Shown here piece after piece: positions 13,100-26,919 of a DNA stretch of 64,000 nucleotides. The DNA comes from Jackrogersella multiformis (lineage: Eukaryota; Ascomycota; Sordariomycetes; Xylariales; Hypoxylaceae): contig CADCXD010000005.1 of assembly GCA_902806575.1 (NCBI GenBank), forward strand, positions 124,001-188,000. The letters are read 5' to 3'. The number at the start of each line of letters is the position of its first letter. Positions within the stretch are counted from its first letter, which is position 1. Below the pieces are notes generated by a model. It was not told the origin of the DNA and did not search any database. It saw only the letters and a program-made list of their open reading frames with translations. The translations under genes were made by a program, and so were the position numbers.

Positions 13100-15450
13100 C
13101 GTCCTAGCCTCTTGCCTAGCAAGTCCTTGCCTTACACTCTATCGTCATTCTCGCGCGGGTCTGGCTGGTCTATGAAAATAAATATACCCGCAGTACATAA
13201 TATACTCAGCATCGCCGGGAAGGAGGGCATATTACTTGAAGGCGTCAACGTTGGTGGCAGAGCCGAACCATGCTCATCAATCATGACATCAGCAACACAC
13301 ATACACATGGGCATATATGATATCCGTTGCATTCACGACTTGCACTTTCGGCATCACTAAAATAGGCGTTTTGGGACAGGAGTTTTATCAAGTCGGTTGC
13401 ATTGTTCAACTCACTTCGTCGAATTTTAGGAATCGAGGATACAGGAAGAAAACCTAGGTTCTTTTTGGAGGATTGGCTTTTAGGCTACATTATCGTCGAC
13501 AGTTGAAGATCAGGTTAGAATGATTGGTTTACCATTCTTTATCTTCACTTCAACATATCCAGGCACCAAGCGTTCAAGCAACTTGAGCAGATGATGCACA
13601 CGCGTCTTATCATTTTCTCTGCCTACCGTCGAGTTCTGCCAATACGAAACTGCTATATCGGCAAGGCTGATGGGAAGAGGAAGAAGACGAATAGTCCTCG
13701 TCGTGTTCAGGCCATGCTGTAGCGTCTTTGAATGTTTATAGGGCTCTACAGGGATTTTTGTTACGGTAGATAGGTCCCGGATTGGAGTTACATCAAGAAC
13801 AAGTAGGAAGGTTATGGTGGCATCCGTATATAGAATAGGTACCTAGGTAGCGTTTCATCGACCAGCAGAATTACAGATAGCAGGGATGCGTGACAGATCT
13901 ATCTTGTTTTCTCGTAGCACCGAACGTGAAGTGAATAAGCAGTCAGTTGAAGCATCGTATCGCTAGCTGTTTTACAAATACGATTATGCCTATGTCCCTC
14001 TATCGATACCTACATTGATACCTAAGTACATTAAGTACCCGCTTACGTCCCTATGTAAGTAGGATATATTTTGTAATATCTGTGATCTATTACTAGATTT
14101 ATATGAGTTTTGAGCAAGCCTAAAGAATAATGATTAGCTAAGAAAGATAAAACTTTTTGCCTTATGTAGGTATATAAGCTTAGCTGATATATTACTACCT
14201 ACCTAGGTATGCATACCTAGACGCCAACTCATCTCGTAAATCCAGAGGTAGATGTACCTACTGTTATGAAAGAAGAATAACTCTGTATGTAGGTAGGTAG
14301 TGAGTGTAGTGTGAAGGATTTTTACATCTGAACTACTTACACCAAGCACTCTACTCCTCACAGTATGTATATATACCTAGGTAGATACTACATAAAGACG
14401 TCACAGATCTAACATTGATATTTCGTCAGGATTCTATCGACAATCACCTCGATCTCGCATCTTGAAGGTGAGATAGTACCTAGGTACATACCTATGTACG
14501 AGAGGATGTCTGATGCTCTCGCGCGCGCCTAGACGATCTAATCTATCAATGGGTTAGCTCGGCTTGGCGTCTAAGGCGCCAAGATCTTCAGGGGTGCATC
14601 GTATAGTGTAATTCGGTTTCAACGTTCTGATTGCTCAATTGCGATGTACCTAGGTACTTATATGGGTCTTTCATTTTCTGTAGCTTTGTACTTCGTACTT
14701 CTGTACTTTTTATGCTTCTATTTCCATACCTTTTTTGTACAAAGAGTTTTTTCTCTGGCAACCTCCGGACATATCATCATACGTAAACCGTACTGCTACC
14801 CAAAAATAAAAACAAAACAAAACAAAAAAAGAATACGAACAAATTAAAAGTCAGATATACGTATGACCCAAGTCTTGGGGTTTCTGGGCAACGAGGCTAT
14901 GCTTACTCGTTTATGAAGTCGTTTTTGTGATTGATTCGTCCATCCTAGTTCCAAGGTCGGCTTTGACGGCCCAAGAACAGTCCAGACAGCCATCAAGAAA
15001 AAAACCCTTGTTCTCTACTCTAAGTAGTTAATGATCCCATATTTTTTTCTCCCGGCGAACAATCTCCACGATGGTCCGGGCTTTTCCTTGGCCAAGCACC
15101 AAGATGGGTTAATCGTTAATCGATGTCCCTTCATCTGTCCACCTCCTGAATTCCAACCCTTGCCCACCTTGCCCTTTCATTCTTTGCCAATGTTGCCCGG
15201 CTAGTGATTGGTATTGTATCGTCTTGTTCTTTCTACCTCTGCCCATATCGTTGACGTCGAGTTCCCACTATCGTTCAAGTCCAAACCGTCTCCGAATTTT
15301 ACATCCGCCTCTACCGGATGAGACATTCATTATTAGTCTAGCCTAATTATTTCACTTCACTTCATTCCATCATTCTCTCTTCCTAGTAATCACCTTTCCA
15401 TTCGCTCGTTTTCACCCTCTTCCTAAACAGGCACAAATCCTGGCGACATC
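13100..15450. other. Intergenic; five palindrome copies
   Basis: No supportable gene. The stretch carries five TACCTAGGTA copies (13840, 14200, 14374, 14477, 14647). Its last ~150 bases form a C/T-rich leader typical of fungal promoters, just ahead of the GH76 gene. Confidence 0.7.
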
Positions 15451-17141
15451 ATGGTGAAGTTATCGACGTCGCTGCTGGCGGTACTCGGTCTAGCTGCCGA
15501 AAGAGTATATGGAGCCCTCGAGGTGGATCTCGATGATCCAGGTGTGTACCTCTTCTCTTCCTAGAATGCGCTCCGTAGATATATTTCGCATACGAGGTGA
15601 GATGACGAACAAGTCGGTCTAACTTTGTGCAGAATCCATCAAGAAGGCGGCTGCCCAAGTCGCCGAGGATCTTCTTACCTTCTATCATGGCGACGAGCCG
15701 GGCATGGTTCCCGGTATCTTGCCCGGTCCTCCCCCAGATGGCGATTACTACTGGTGGCAGGGAGGCGCGCTCTGGGGTACGATGTTAGATTATCGGCACC
15801 ATACCGGCGATAAGACATACGACGATACTGTATCGCAGGCCCTGCTGTGGCAGGTTGGCCCTAACGAAGACTACATGCCTCCCAACTGGACCGCGTCGAT
15901 GGGCAACGACGATCAAGCCTTCTGGGCGTTGTCGGCCATGTCGGCTACCGAGGTGGGATACATAGATCCGCCAGAAGATCAGCCGCAGTGGTTGGCCTTA
16001 GCACAGGCCGTATTTAACGAGCAGACGCACGAAGATCGAAGAGTTCCCAGCGGGCGATGCAAGTGGGGTCTCAGATGGCAGGTCTATCCTTCGAACAACG
16101 GATACAACTATATCAACAGTACGTCAGAGGAGCTCACCCGCTGCCTTACCTAGTCTGCCCGCGATGGCGTGGGAAAGGTCCCGTATGCTAACAGGAGCGC
16201 AGCTATCGCGAACGCCTGCTACTTCAACATCGGTGCTCGACTAGCCCGCTACACGGATAATTCGACCTACGCCGACCTCGCCAACAGGACCTGGGATATA
16301 ATAAGCGATCTAGGTTACATTTCGGACAAGTGGGATGTTTACGACGGCGCTCACTTGCCCGATTGTACCGACATCAACAAGGCCCAGTTCTCGTATAACG
16401 CCGCCATGTTATTGCAAGGCGCTGCCTTCTTGTATAACTACGTACGTGTCTCTCTTGCCTTTGCCGTCCTATTCCTCGTGTCACTTGCGGTAGAAACACT
16501 TTGCTCGCGGGATCGTTGAGGGGCAGCTCACGATCGTTCCAAGCCGAGCCCATGTAGATTCACGCCTGTTGCTAACTATAGTCCAGACCGACGGCAGCGA
16601 ACTCTGGAAAACCCGTATCGACAACCTCGTCGACCGCATGATCGAAATCTTCTTCCCGAACAACGTCGCGTACGAGCCGTCGTGCGAGGGCAGCAAATGT
16701 AACGCCGATATGGAATCTTTCAAGGGGTTTACTCACCGGTGGATGGGTTCGACGATGCAGCTGGTACCCCACACGCGCGAAAAGATCTATCCGGTGCTGA
16801 AGGCGTCCGCGCAGGCCGCCGTCAACCAATGCACCGGCGGCGACAACGGACGGTTCTGCGGTTTCCACTGGACCACCGGCGTGTTCGACAACGACGTAGG
16901 CGCCCCTCAGCAGATGAACGTCCTGGGCGCCTTGCTTAGCCTTCTCTACCCTGACACGGCGCCTCCTCTAACCAACCAAACCGGCGGTACCTCCGTGGGC
17001 AATGTGAACGCAGGTTCTGACGATCCCCTCGTGCCTACGTTCGCCCCCATAACCGGCGGCGACAAGGCTGGCGCGGGTATCATCACGGCTATACTCATCG
17101 CGGGATCGCTGTCGGCCTTCGCGTGGATGAGCTTGGATTAG
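15451..17141 (+). CDS. GPI-anchored GH76 mannan endo-1,6-alpha-mannosidase (Dfg5/Dcw1 family)
   Basis: Four exons, 15451-15541, 15633-16118, 16203-16441 and 16587-17141, give 456 residues. Junctions are GT-AG, with CTAAC branch sites before several acceptors. Residues 1-21 form a signal peptide. The catalytic domain carries the paired aspartates in GNDDQ (Asp123, Asp124), preceded by WWQGGALWG and followed by HRWMGSTMQ. The C-terminus is a Ser/Thr/Gly-rich stretch followed by a hydrophobic tail (GIITAILIAGS), which is a GPI-anchor signal. Family knowledge: Dfg5 and Dcw1 act at the plasma membrane and wall, cleaving the GPI-anchor mannan core and linking GPI proteins to wall glucan. Length is normal for the family. 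Filamentous fungi usually have several paralogues, so I do not assign a specific symbol. Confidence 0.94.
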
Positions 17142-20100
17142 GGGGAGCATATTGAAGCAAAAATGGATTTCGTATCTAGCGCGGCATGTGGTTTCGCAAT
17201 CGATGAATTTTCTGTTCGGGGAAATGAATACCCGGGTTCGTGCCGAAAATGAAGCATCAAACTGAAAGGATTTGTATATAGGCTCCCATCCCATATTTCC
17301 TGTTCTGCCTTTTGAAATTTGCCGTCTATCATTCGAGGAGTAAAGAGGCGTACTGAAATGGGAGATACTTTACAACAGCAGGGGTAAGGAAGAGCAAAGA
17401 GAAGGGGAGAATTAGATGAGATAGATTCGATGAAATCTAATTTGCTACACGCACGATCGTTGTTGTTCTAATTCTTTGAGTTGTTTGAGCCAGATGGATT
17501 TAAATGGTTGAATAATAGGAGGTATCCTCTAAAGTAAGTCTTGCATTATTAGGCTTGGTAGATAGGTTAGGAGTTTGATGTCTAGAGATTTGATTTCGTT
17601 TTAATTTTGATATATTCACAATACAGACTTGTGGGATTTGCTGTTTCTTTTGTACCTGGGTAAATAGCTTGTTAGGTGTATGGTATTTCGATGAGGTAAA
17701 CCAGGTACCTAGCATGATATTTATTTTCTAGGCGCATTCTATGATTCGAGACAGACATGAAGTTTGAATAACTCCTCACTACTTTCATCATACGAGGTAT
17801 GTGTACCTACCTGTATATAAGGACGTTGAGATTAGCAGTATATATGGGTTTATAATAAATTGTTTCTCTTATTTTCAGCCGTTCTACAGCTCTTGGGTAT
17901 GAGGGTGTCAACATATTTAATGGTGGGCAGTATGTTCCTGGCTGACAGAATGTGGGTAGTTACTCCGAGGGTTGCAACTAGAGTAGTCGATCCCTTTTAC
18001 TCTTCACCGTGAGGTGTATAGCCATGTGTATGTGTACACGTGTATATCTGGCCTCCTTTAAAACTCGAAGAATTTCCTTGTGATGAAGACTTAGTAGGTG
18101 AGTGCTTAGCTCTAGAAAGATAACCATCATGACAGGAATAATCAAGGCAGGTACATAAACACCATTCCTAATTTTACATGAACCGGTTTATTTCCTCGTT
18201 ATACATATGTGATAGCAAATTAACTGAAGGGATATCTGACATTAGATGATTGGATTATCGTTCGGGGAAGATCAGTCTTTCCGGAACAATAGGGGCAATT
18301 TAGGTAGCCTTGGATACTAAGACAACCCAACGTCTTCATTTGATCTGAATTCAAGAGTATAATGTCCTTCGCTTAAATTTAAAGCTGTAATGTTTCAGCT
18401 TCTGCCGTTTCTTCCATAATAATGTCTCAAGGTAGGTTTCAATAAATCTTGATTTATACAGGAATATACTTAAGAAGGAACCTAACCTTTCTCAGGATAT
18501 AAACACTTCCTACTAATAATAACATAACTCATGATGTCAGTTATAGAGTATCAACACGATAATACGTGAGTTTTAATGGGCATAAACGCATAGATTATTT
18601 CAGAGCCATGAAGCAATGGTCATGTGTTTGTAAAACTCGCTCAAAAAGGGGCAACAAATCAAGTAGTATGGGTTTATTCCTGAAAGATGATGTCAATGAT
18701 ATCACATCTGAAACTACTTTTCAAATATACTAATGCATGTTCAACATGGCACCACATGTGTTGGTAACCTTGGAAGTCTGTGCCTTACTCTTGCTTTGCG
18801 AATGCCGAAGGATCGTCTTTCGAGAGGTGCCACAGCATGCTGCTACGATGCGTGGTCCAAGGAATTTCACGATTGGTTCCCGTTTGTATTTATAAAGTGG
18901 ACGGCAGGGAACGTGTTAGTCTGTCTGACCAGGTTCAGCTGTGATAAAGCTCTTTGCGCCGAATAAACCGAGGCCGCCTCCTTACATATGCCAGCTAGAT
19001 CCGAGCCGATACTTCGGCGAAGTTAGACATGGCGGAGATCCGAGTCATAGGTAAGTTGCTGTGACCTTAATCTGACTACAACCCTTTCTTTCATGCTGCT
19101 CATTGTCTGGTAATAATAGAGCGACGATAGAGAGAATCGAGTCGATATGATTCATCTCGGGATCTATGTATTAGAACTGACAGCGTTACGATGGTAAATT
19201 AAACTTCAGGGAATCATGTTAACCATTAGCAATCCTATGGCGAACCTATCCAAGTACTGTACCAACTTAGGTAGATATATTAAAAGCTTGACGATCTTAT
19301 TGATTATTAATATTCACTGGGTACCAGGTAGGTAAGAAGAGAAGAAGATAGCATGTCATACCTTATCTATTAAAATATTTATTCAGATACCCAATATAGA
19401 ATGTGTAGTTACGAAGGACTAGGTATCCAAAAATGATTGATACCTTAGGTACCTAGATACATGTATATATCCATTAGTAGTACAGTCATCTAGTGGCTAC
19501 GTCATTGGCCGTCTTTGGCTCTTTCACCCATAGATTTAAAACACAGTCACACAGGTATGACTCGTACATAGCTGTACCTGGAAAGCTGCTGGATACCATG
19601 CCTAAGTAGGTGCCTACCGATAATCTAAGGAATGTCACACCATAACTAGGTAATTTCTATCCCACCCGGGCACTCTTCACATTTTACCTTTTACCTTTTC
19701 CCTTTTACCGTACCCAAGTATACAGCACAGCCACATACATAGGCTACACCAGCATAACAATCATTTCTCCTCTTTTTTTATTTTACTTATCAATTTAACG
19801 AGACAGCCAGAATACCTAAGCACGCAAACGTTTCTAGGAAACTTCCAGCTTCATTCTAAATAAGTCCGACTCCGAATCCTACATAAACTAATATTTATAT
19901 ATTAACACATATGTACAGGACTCGATATAAATCTCCACCATCTCCAAGGTTCATAAGTTTTCGAAGGGCTAGCGTATCAGCCCTACGCACGCAGCACGCT
20001 TGCGGCTTGTTACCTACCTCCTAAGTAGGTATCTAAGAAGCTAAGGTAAAGTAGTGTCTAGCACAGTGTGAACTGTAAGCATCTTCTACTTTGTACCTCA

Positions 20101-21487
20101 AAAAAAGTGAGGCGGTGTTCCCGTTTCCCGTTTCCCGCTCCCTACCAGCATTCACCGTTGCTGGGCCTAGGCAAACCTCTCGTCGCAACAAACGGTCGGA
20201 GGTAAAATCCCACGCCGCGCAAACGGTTTCGCTGATATCATCGGACAGAACCCTGGAAATATAAGGGACGCGTGTTACACGACTGCTGCTAACATACCCT
20301 GCATACCTAAGGTAAATACATACAAGCCAGGAAGAAAAAAGAAAGGGAAAGGCTTGCTGGGTGTTTGAGATACAGATCCCTATCTTGCCTATAAGAGGGA
20401 GTTCTCGTCTTACTAGACGATACTCTCTCTTTAAGGTTAATCGCGGTAAACAGAATGCGTAAGTTTATAGGTTTCTATTTTTTCCATTTTTATTTTAGTT
20501 TTATTCTTTATTATTCTTTACTCGTATCTCGTCATATTCCGATCCTCTACACTTCACCATCAACTTCTTTTCTTTCGTGCGCTTCGGACATGTTATATCA
20601 TCGTCGGTTCGAATAAAGCTAAAGCACGGCACTTGCTATTCCATTCCCGTATCTGTGTATCCATCCACAAATCCCAACGCATGCACCCGATGCTACGTTA
20701 ATTCCGGCAAACTTCCAAGTGGGGGCGGTCTCCATCTCCTGCCGGCTTTTGATATCTAGGTATATTGCGAATATGTCATAGAAATGAGGGGAATCCGATA
20801 TCATCTATACCGGCAGACTGGTATACCATACCGAGTTTATAGTTACCGGTTCCTTAAAACCCCGATATGAGCCAAGGTATCAGATTTCTCGGTCATCAAC
20901 CTCAACAACAAAGAAACGGAGAAAGAAGAAAGCTCTTTAATATTGATTACCAGTCTTGGCATACGTACGTACAAAACGTACGTACCTACACTAGTGATAC
21001 ACACATAATATTAGCTACCTGGCCAGGTGGCTACCAGCCTCAAGTGGATCGACGCTGTATCGCCGTCCGGAAAAGCAAGGCGAAAATCCACACAGTTCAG
21101 TCTACTATGTACACGTTATCGAACCGCAGGGGTCTAGTGACCAGTTGCCAAGCTGTCTACCAACCATTGCCCAACCCATAATCGTCTCTTGCTTCTCTGC
21201 TAGAAAATGTTGATGACTGGCTTACGACCCTTTTGGCTGGGAGCCAATCCGAGACCACCACTTGGGACTACCCCTGATAAATTCAGATTACACCTTGATC
21301 CTACTAATCATAAACCCATCCCCACGCCACCCTTCCACCCCAATTTTCCCAACTAGTTCTACGCTATTTAGTCTAGGCTTCTCTCTTGCTTTCCTTTTAA
21401 CGTCCTTAACACGTTTCCCCCCCTTCCCGTTCTACTTACAGAACAACCACGACCTTGGCGTCGAACTTGCCAAATCCGCATACATCG
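17142..21487. other. Intergenic, 4.3 kb, nothing assignable
   Basis: No gene can be supported. The open frames (18733-18966, 20577-20759, 20867-21181) have no domain and no codon signature. Exact TACCTAGGTA copies are absent, although half-matches occur. The sequence is moderately A+T-rich. A TACTTACAG just upstream of the exchanger start (21434-21442) resembles a splice acceptor, so a 5'-UTR intron is possible there. Confidence 0.65.
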
Positions 21488-23978
21488 ATGAAGGAAAGCT
21501 CAACTAATCAGGCCTCTTATATAGATCGCATACGCTCTTGGGCACGAGGTCACGCGTATGGAGGCTCTACACAGTCCACTACGTCCAATAGTAACCCTAT
21601 CCTTCCCATAAGCAACGTCCGAAGCTCGCCGCCGCCGCCGCCGCAGCAGCACTCTGAAAAAGATCGAAATGCTAGCACCGGTAACCTCAACGGGCACGAG
21701 GACCTCCCTAACGGCTCCGCCGATAATCAACGCCTCCCGAAGCTCAGCCCGAATAACGAAGATGCCGATAAGTCAGATTCGCAGGCATCTCAAGTGGAGG
21801 GGGCGGGGTCTGTCATAGACGAGACGGTTGACAAGAAAAAACCCAATTTTGTCGTCGAAACCTACTATGAATTCAAGAAGGTCCTCCTCCACAGCTGGAT
21901 CAACCTATTCCTGGTCTGCGTTCCCGTCGGCATCGCCGTTGCGAACATGCCGAACAGAAATGCTGGAGCTACGTTCGGTATTAATGCCGTTGCCATCATC
22001 CCCCTTGCGGCACTCCTTAGCCATGCTACGGAATCCGTAGCTCGCAAGATGGGAGACACCATCGGCGCATTGCTTAACGTTACGTTCGGTAATGCCGTCG
22101 AATTGATTATCTTCATCATCGCCTTGGTCAAGGGCGAGATTCGTATTGTCCAGGCCTCTCTGCTGGGATCCATCCTCGCAAACTTGCTACTCATCCTGGG
22201 CATGGCCTTCCTCCTCGGCGGCCTACGATTTCGTGAACAGGTCAGTTGATTACCAATTGCTCTCCTGCCAATTGGATATAAAATTGACAGATTTAGATTT
22301 ATAACAGCACCGTGACTCAGATGAGCGCTTGCCTGCTCAGTCTGAGCGTGATCAGTCTTATGCTACCGGTAAGTCTCGTCGATGTCTTCATAATGAATTA
22401 CGCTAACCAAGTCCGCTAGACTGCATTTCATGCATCGTTCAGAGACAAAGCTGAAGCAGACATCGAATCTCTGAAGATCAGCCATGGTGTTAGCGTTGTA
22501 TGTATTGGCCGACCCGACACATTTTCCGTACTAGCTAACATTGTCTCGAGATCCTCCTCTTGGTGTATATGATTTACCTCCTGTTCCAGCTGAAGTCTCA
22601 TGCGTATATGTATGAATCGACGCCCCAGCACATCATCGACGAGGAATCGACGCCCGGACCCGCCGCCGCATGGCTGGAATCGTCTGATTCAGATTCGAGC
22701 TCGTCGTCAGATTCGGACTCGGATAACTCGAGCCACTCGAGGGAAACCATGTCGAAACGAGTCAAGCGAGCCATCCGCGTGCACCGCCGTAGAAAGTCGA
22801 GCGTGACGTCGATCGACAACGACGATGTGCCTCGTACCCGTACCTCGTCACTTGCAACCAACAACGCCAGCCCTATACACGAGGGTTCCAAATCCGGCGA
22901 CTCTTCCCATGGTCCTGGCTTCTTCCCTAGAATGAATACCAAGGGAAGCGACGAAGCCATCGAACATGAAGACGAAGCTAAACACCACCGCAAGCATAAG
23001 CGTTCGGCTAAGCGTAAGCACCGCAAACGCGACAGGAAAGCGCTGGTCCCTGCCGACCCCGAGGAGGCTACTCAATCGCAGAACACCGCTGCTCCTGGGC
23101 CGGAAACCGCACGCGACCCTGTCCTAAGTGCTGGAGAACCTCGCCGCGTGGATTTCGCAGATACGGTTGCCGATGTCGAGGGCGCACTCGAGGTTACGCC
23201 CCCGGAGGCCAAGCGTCCCTTCAATAGCCTACGTGTTCTGTCCTTTCGACCAGTGGCTAAGAGCCTGGCGCCGCCTGTTTTCACGCAGACTTCGGAGATG
23301 GGAACCGCACCTACTGTTCCGGTTGGCCCTGTGCCACGCGTTAGATATGGAATCCGCAGGACAAACTCACTCCCCGAGAGACTCAACCAGTATCAATACC
23401 GACCCCCCGGAGCCATGATGCCTTCGCAGATTCCGGTATCCGTCTTGACTGGTGGTTCCGGCAAGGAAGGCGACGAGCACGAAGGCGACCTGTCGCGCGG
23501 CGCAGCTATCATGATGCTTCTGATCTCGACGGCCCTCGTAGCCTTGTGTGCGGAATTCATGGTCGATTCGATCGAAGACGTGGTGGCGAATAGTGCTCTC
23601 AAGGAAACATTTATCGGCTTGATCATTCTTCCTATCGTCGGCAACGCAGCGGAGCACGTGACTGCCGTCTCGGTGGCCATGAAGAACAAGATGGATCTGG
23701 CTATCGGTGTAGCCATTGGTTCTTCGATCCAGATCGCCTTGTTCCTGACGCCGCTCGTGGTCATCATCGGCTGGATTATCGGACAGCCTATGACGTTATA
23801 CTTCACCTTATTCGAGACAGTATGTCTATTCGTGTCGGCCTTCATTATCAACTTCTTGATACTGGACGGCCGAAGCAACTACCTGGAGGGTGCTCTACTC
23901 TGCGCCACGTATGTCATCATCGCAGTCGTTGCGTTCTTCTACCCCGAGGGCGACGCCGCTGGCGCTTTAGGTGCTTAG
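21488..23978 (+). CDS. Vacuolar-type Ca2+/H+ exchanger (CAX/VCX1 family)
   Basis: Four exons, 21488-22240, 22297-22368, 22420-22497 and 22551-23978, all joined in phase 0, give 776 residues. The frame is open upstream without an ATG, so 21488 is the start. Two cation-exchange repeats are present: GNAVELI at residues 201-207, followed by QASLLGSILANLLLILG, and GNAAEHV at residues 665-671, followed by GVAIGSSIQIALF. The paired acidic residues within these helices bind the cation. Family knowledge: these proteins use the vacuolar proton gradient to load Ca2+ into the vacuole. The central loop, about residues 325-590, is unusually long and hydrophilic. It has a Ser/Asp run (SDSDSSSSSDSD) and a Lys/His/Arg-rich patch (KHHRKHKRSAKRKHRK). 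Yeast Vcx1 is only about 410 residues, so roughly half of this protein is N-terminal tail and loop. Confidence 0.93.
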
Positions 23979-26919
23979 CACGCGTTCGTGACCCCTCGTC
24001 AGCAAATTTCCCTTCTTATTCGGCAATTATACCATATTCGATTTGAGCATGAGATATGATAATTGCTTACGACTACTTCGGTACTGGGCGTATTCGAAAC
24101 GATTTTGCGAACGCACTTGGGCAATCTAGCATGGGGAAACCTATGTTATTTGTGAAAAGCCGCACACGAGGTTAGGATTCTTTAACGAAGGTCACTTTCT
24201 TTTTAAGTTGACCTATAGCGAATGATTTCGGGTTGCTTTTGAGAGTTTGCGGAAGACAAGCCGAGCCAGCCAACTTGGCCGCTCTGATCAGGATTGAGGT
24301 ATTATGAGAGACGCAGATAGGTAGTTCATCGGTACATACTCCGACTCATTTGATGAGCCGTTGAGTGAATTGACATTCTTTTCTAAATAATTTCTGGTTT
24401 TCGTCTTGAAGCTTAGTGAAATGTGACATGACGTAGCGTATGTCCCCTGATTATACATAAGTAGTCCTTTCTGCGTTACTATTATTAGCCTGAGTTTATG
24501 AAGGTTTGTTATCTCCAGAAAATTTTAAATACCCTCGATAGGTAATTATAAGGGCAATTACGTAAGTGTGGTGGGGATTATAAGGAGTATTTATCATAAC
24601 TTGATGGGTGTAATAGTCCTCACGTTCTCCCGGATGTGAATCGGGGCGTAACCAAATTACATTCGGAGGTCGTTCGCCGACCGTCTTGCAGTCCGGATAG
24701 GTACGCATACATTCGCTGCAACGTCACGCATGCGACCACATACTTTCCTAGGATCTTGAAGATACCGCTACCGGCACTATATGATGAGCTCCGTGGTCAT
24801 AACCCTTGTGCCTGACGGGAATAGGTCAAGCGGGTGAAGTGGGATGCGGAGGCAAGTGGGGAAGAATGGCCCGATCCCGACGGAGCGATACCAGCCCCAT
24901 ATTTCTACCATTTCGTCCCGTGAATACTACCTGGCAGGCACGAGGCACTCCGGCTTCGATTCCGCAACGGTAGCATCACGCCATCTTGAATTTGACGTTC
25001 ATATGCCACAATTTTACGGCGAGGAAGGGGAGAAAGCACTGGGCACGTCTACGAGATATAAACTTACAATCGGGTACTCAAATGCTTTGCTGATACAACG
25101 ATCTAGCTACCTAACCTACCTGTGTCTCACCACCACAAGCCGATACTTGATAAGCTTTCTTTCTACTACTGATGGAGCATCTTTCAACTCTCACGCGGAA
25201 GAAAATAATCCCACCTGTTAGAATAATCATTTGAGAGCCCCAATACGGCATTTAGCTGCCAGTGTAAAGGATCAAAGGCCAAACTCAGTAAATTATGTCG
25301 AGACCCTTTTAAAGAAAATAAGGTCAAGGATGTTGCGGTACGTAAAGATTATGGCCCCTAGATTTACTCGGCACAGTATAACTCGAACCAAAGCTATCCT
25401 TCAGAATATCGAGAGACTGTTACCGTAAGGAGGATCCCCAGTCAGGTCCAGCAATAAAAACTAGTTCGCCAAGATCCATTGACGCTGCTCATCTTAGGGA
25501 GTAAATAATGCTTGTGGCAATGAAGGGCTGATGTTTGACAAATGTTGATGGTCATCCCGAAGCTTGCCCTAGGCTATCAACACCACTGTCTATCCTGTCG
25601 GTTTGGAGATGTCAAATATCTATAGATATTCTCGAAAAATACTCTAGTCTAGATCATTCATAAAATCCCCCATGGCGTCAAAAAGGCGACACGGGATACA
25701 TCCATACATATAAAAAAACACCCGCCGTGCCAGCCCAGCTAGTTTGAAAATATACTAGAATTCAGAGGCACACGAAACTGAACTGAACGTCAGGGAGCAG
25801 TGATCATTTTAGGGAGTCTGAAGATGATACTTCTTATGTTTTCAAAATTTCCTAGTCTAGTTGTGTAGTAACTGGTTTTCCATGCTTTTATGGTGCCTTA
25901 TTCCAAAGTATAAAGTTATTATTGAATGCCTATAAACACTAGTTAAGCAGATATTGCCTCTCGCCAGTTCTAATTTGCGCGAGTAATGGCTAAATCCGCT
26001 ATAGTCACGACCAGCCTGTGGTCCCTTGTCGGATTTACCGCCTTTCTCGCCGTGTAGTCCTAGGGGCTCCGTAGAGAAAAGCAGGCACCCGATGAGCTCC
26101 CAATGAGATATGACCCATAGGGACATGGGAAGCAAAGAGAGGGAGCGTTTGGACGAGAACACTGTCGTATGTGGCGCGACTGATGGAGAAGAATACGTCT
26201 GCTAGGTACCTCATTAAACATAACGATTAACTTAATATATATCTAATTAATTATTATCCGTTTAATTGGTTAAACCATAATGCTCGTTAAAGTACCTAGG
26301 TAGTATAAAGCGAACCTTTTATTATGTAATCAGTGTTAATAAGTATTAAGTTCAAGCTTGGAGGGGCGCGCCGGCCACGCGGGTCTACCTAGGTACCTAC
26401 CTAGCTAGGTAGTTAAAGGTTGTCTTAAACCTACCTAGTTGAGGCTGAGTAAAATTTAATGACGAACTTAATAGGTACCTAGATACTTACTTACACAGGT
26501 ATCTCAATTCAACATTTTATCCTTTCCAATGTCATCAATCATCAAATCATTCTAAAGATTCCGGATTTCATCCAAATTCGATAAAGAATACGGGGACTTG
26601 CCAATTTGTACCTGTACTTACCTACCTAGAAAGTACCTATAGGACAACCAAGTCGAACTTGATTCTTCATCAGATTCAACCATCGAGTGATTCACGGTCT
26701 CGCACACATTTACATATTGCACACTACCTTAGGTAGGTATGAAGTACCTATGAAGCCGGAATTCAAATCAGCTAACCTATTAGCATCAACTTTAAACCAT
26801 CAATCCTCGCCCAACCTTTCTGTCTATTATTCATCTACTTGTCTCGATAAATAGTGGAATTCTGGTTCTATCATATTCATAACGCCCTTACACTCTCTAC
26901 TATATAAGCACGCTCTACC
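23979..26919. other. Intergenic, 2.9 kb
   Basis: Open frames at 24844-25221 and 26162-25857 show no domain or codon bias and are not called. Two TACCTAGGTA copies (26293, 26386) and many partial copies lie in the last 650 bases, which are probably the promoter of the SPRY gene. A TATATAA lies at 26901, only 19 nt before the ATG, which is too close to be a classical TATA box for that start. Confidence 0.65.

Noticed and set aside
24844..25221. 125-codon plus-strand frame
   Set aside because: No domain, ordinary intergenic composition, no promoter or splice support.
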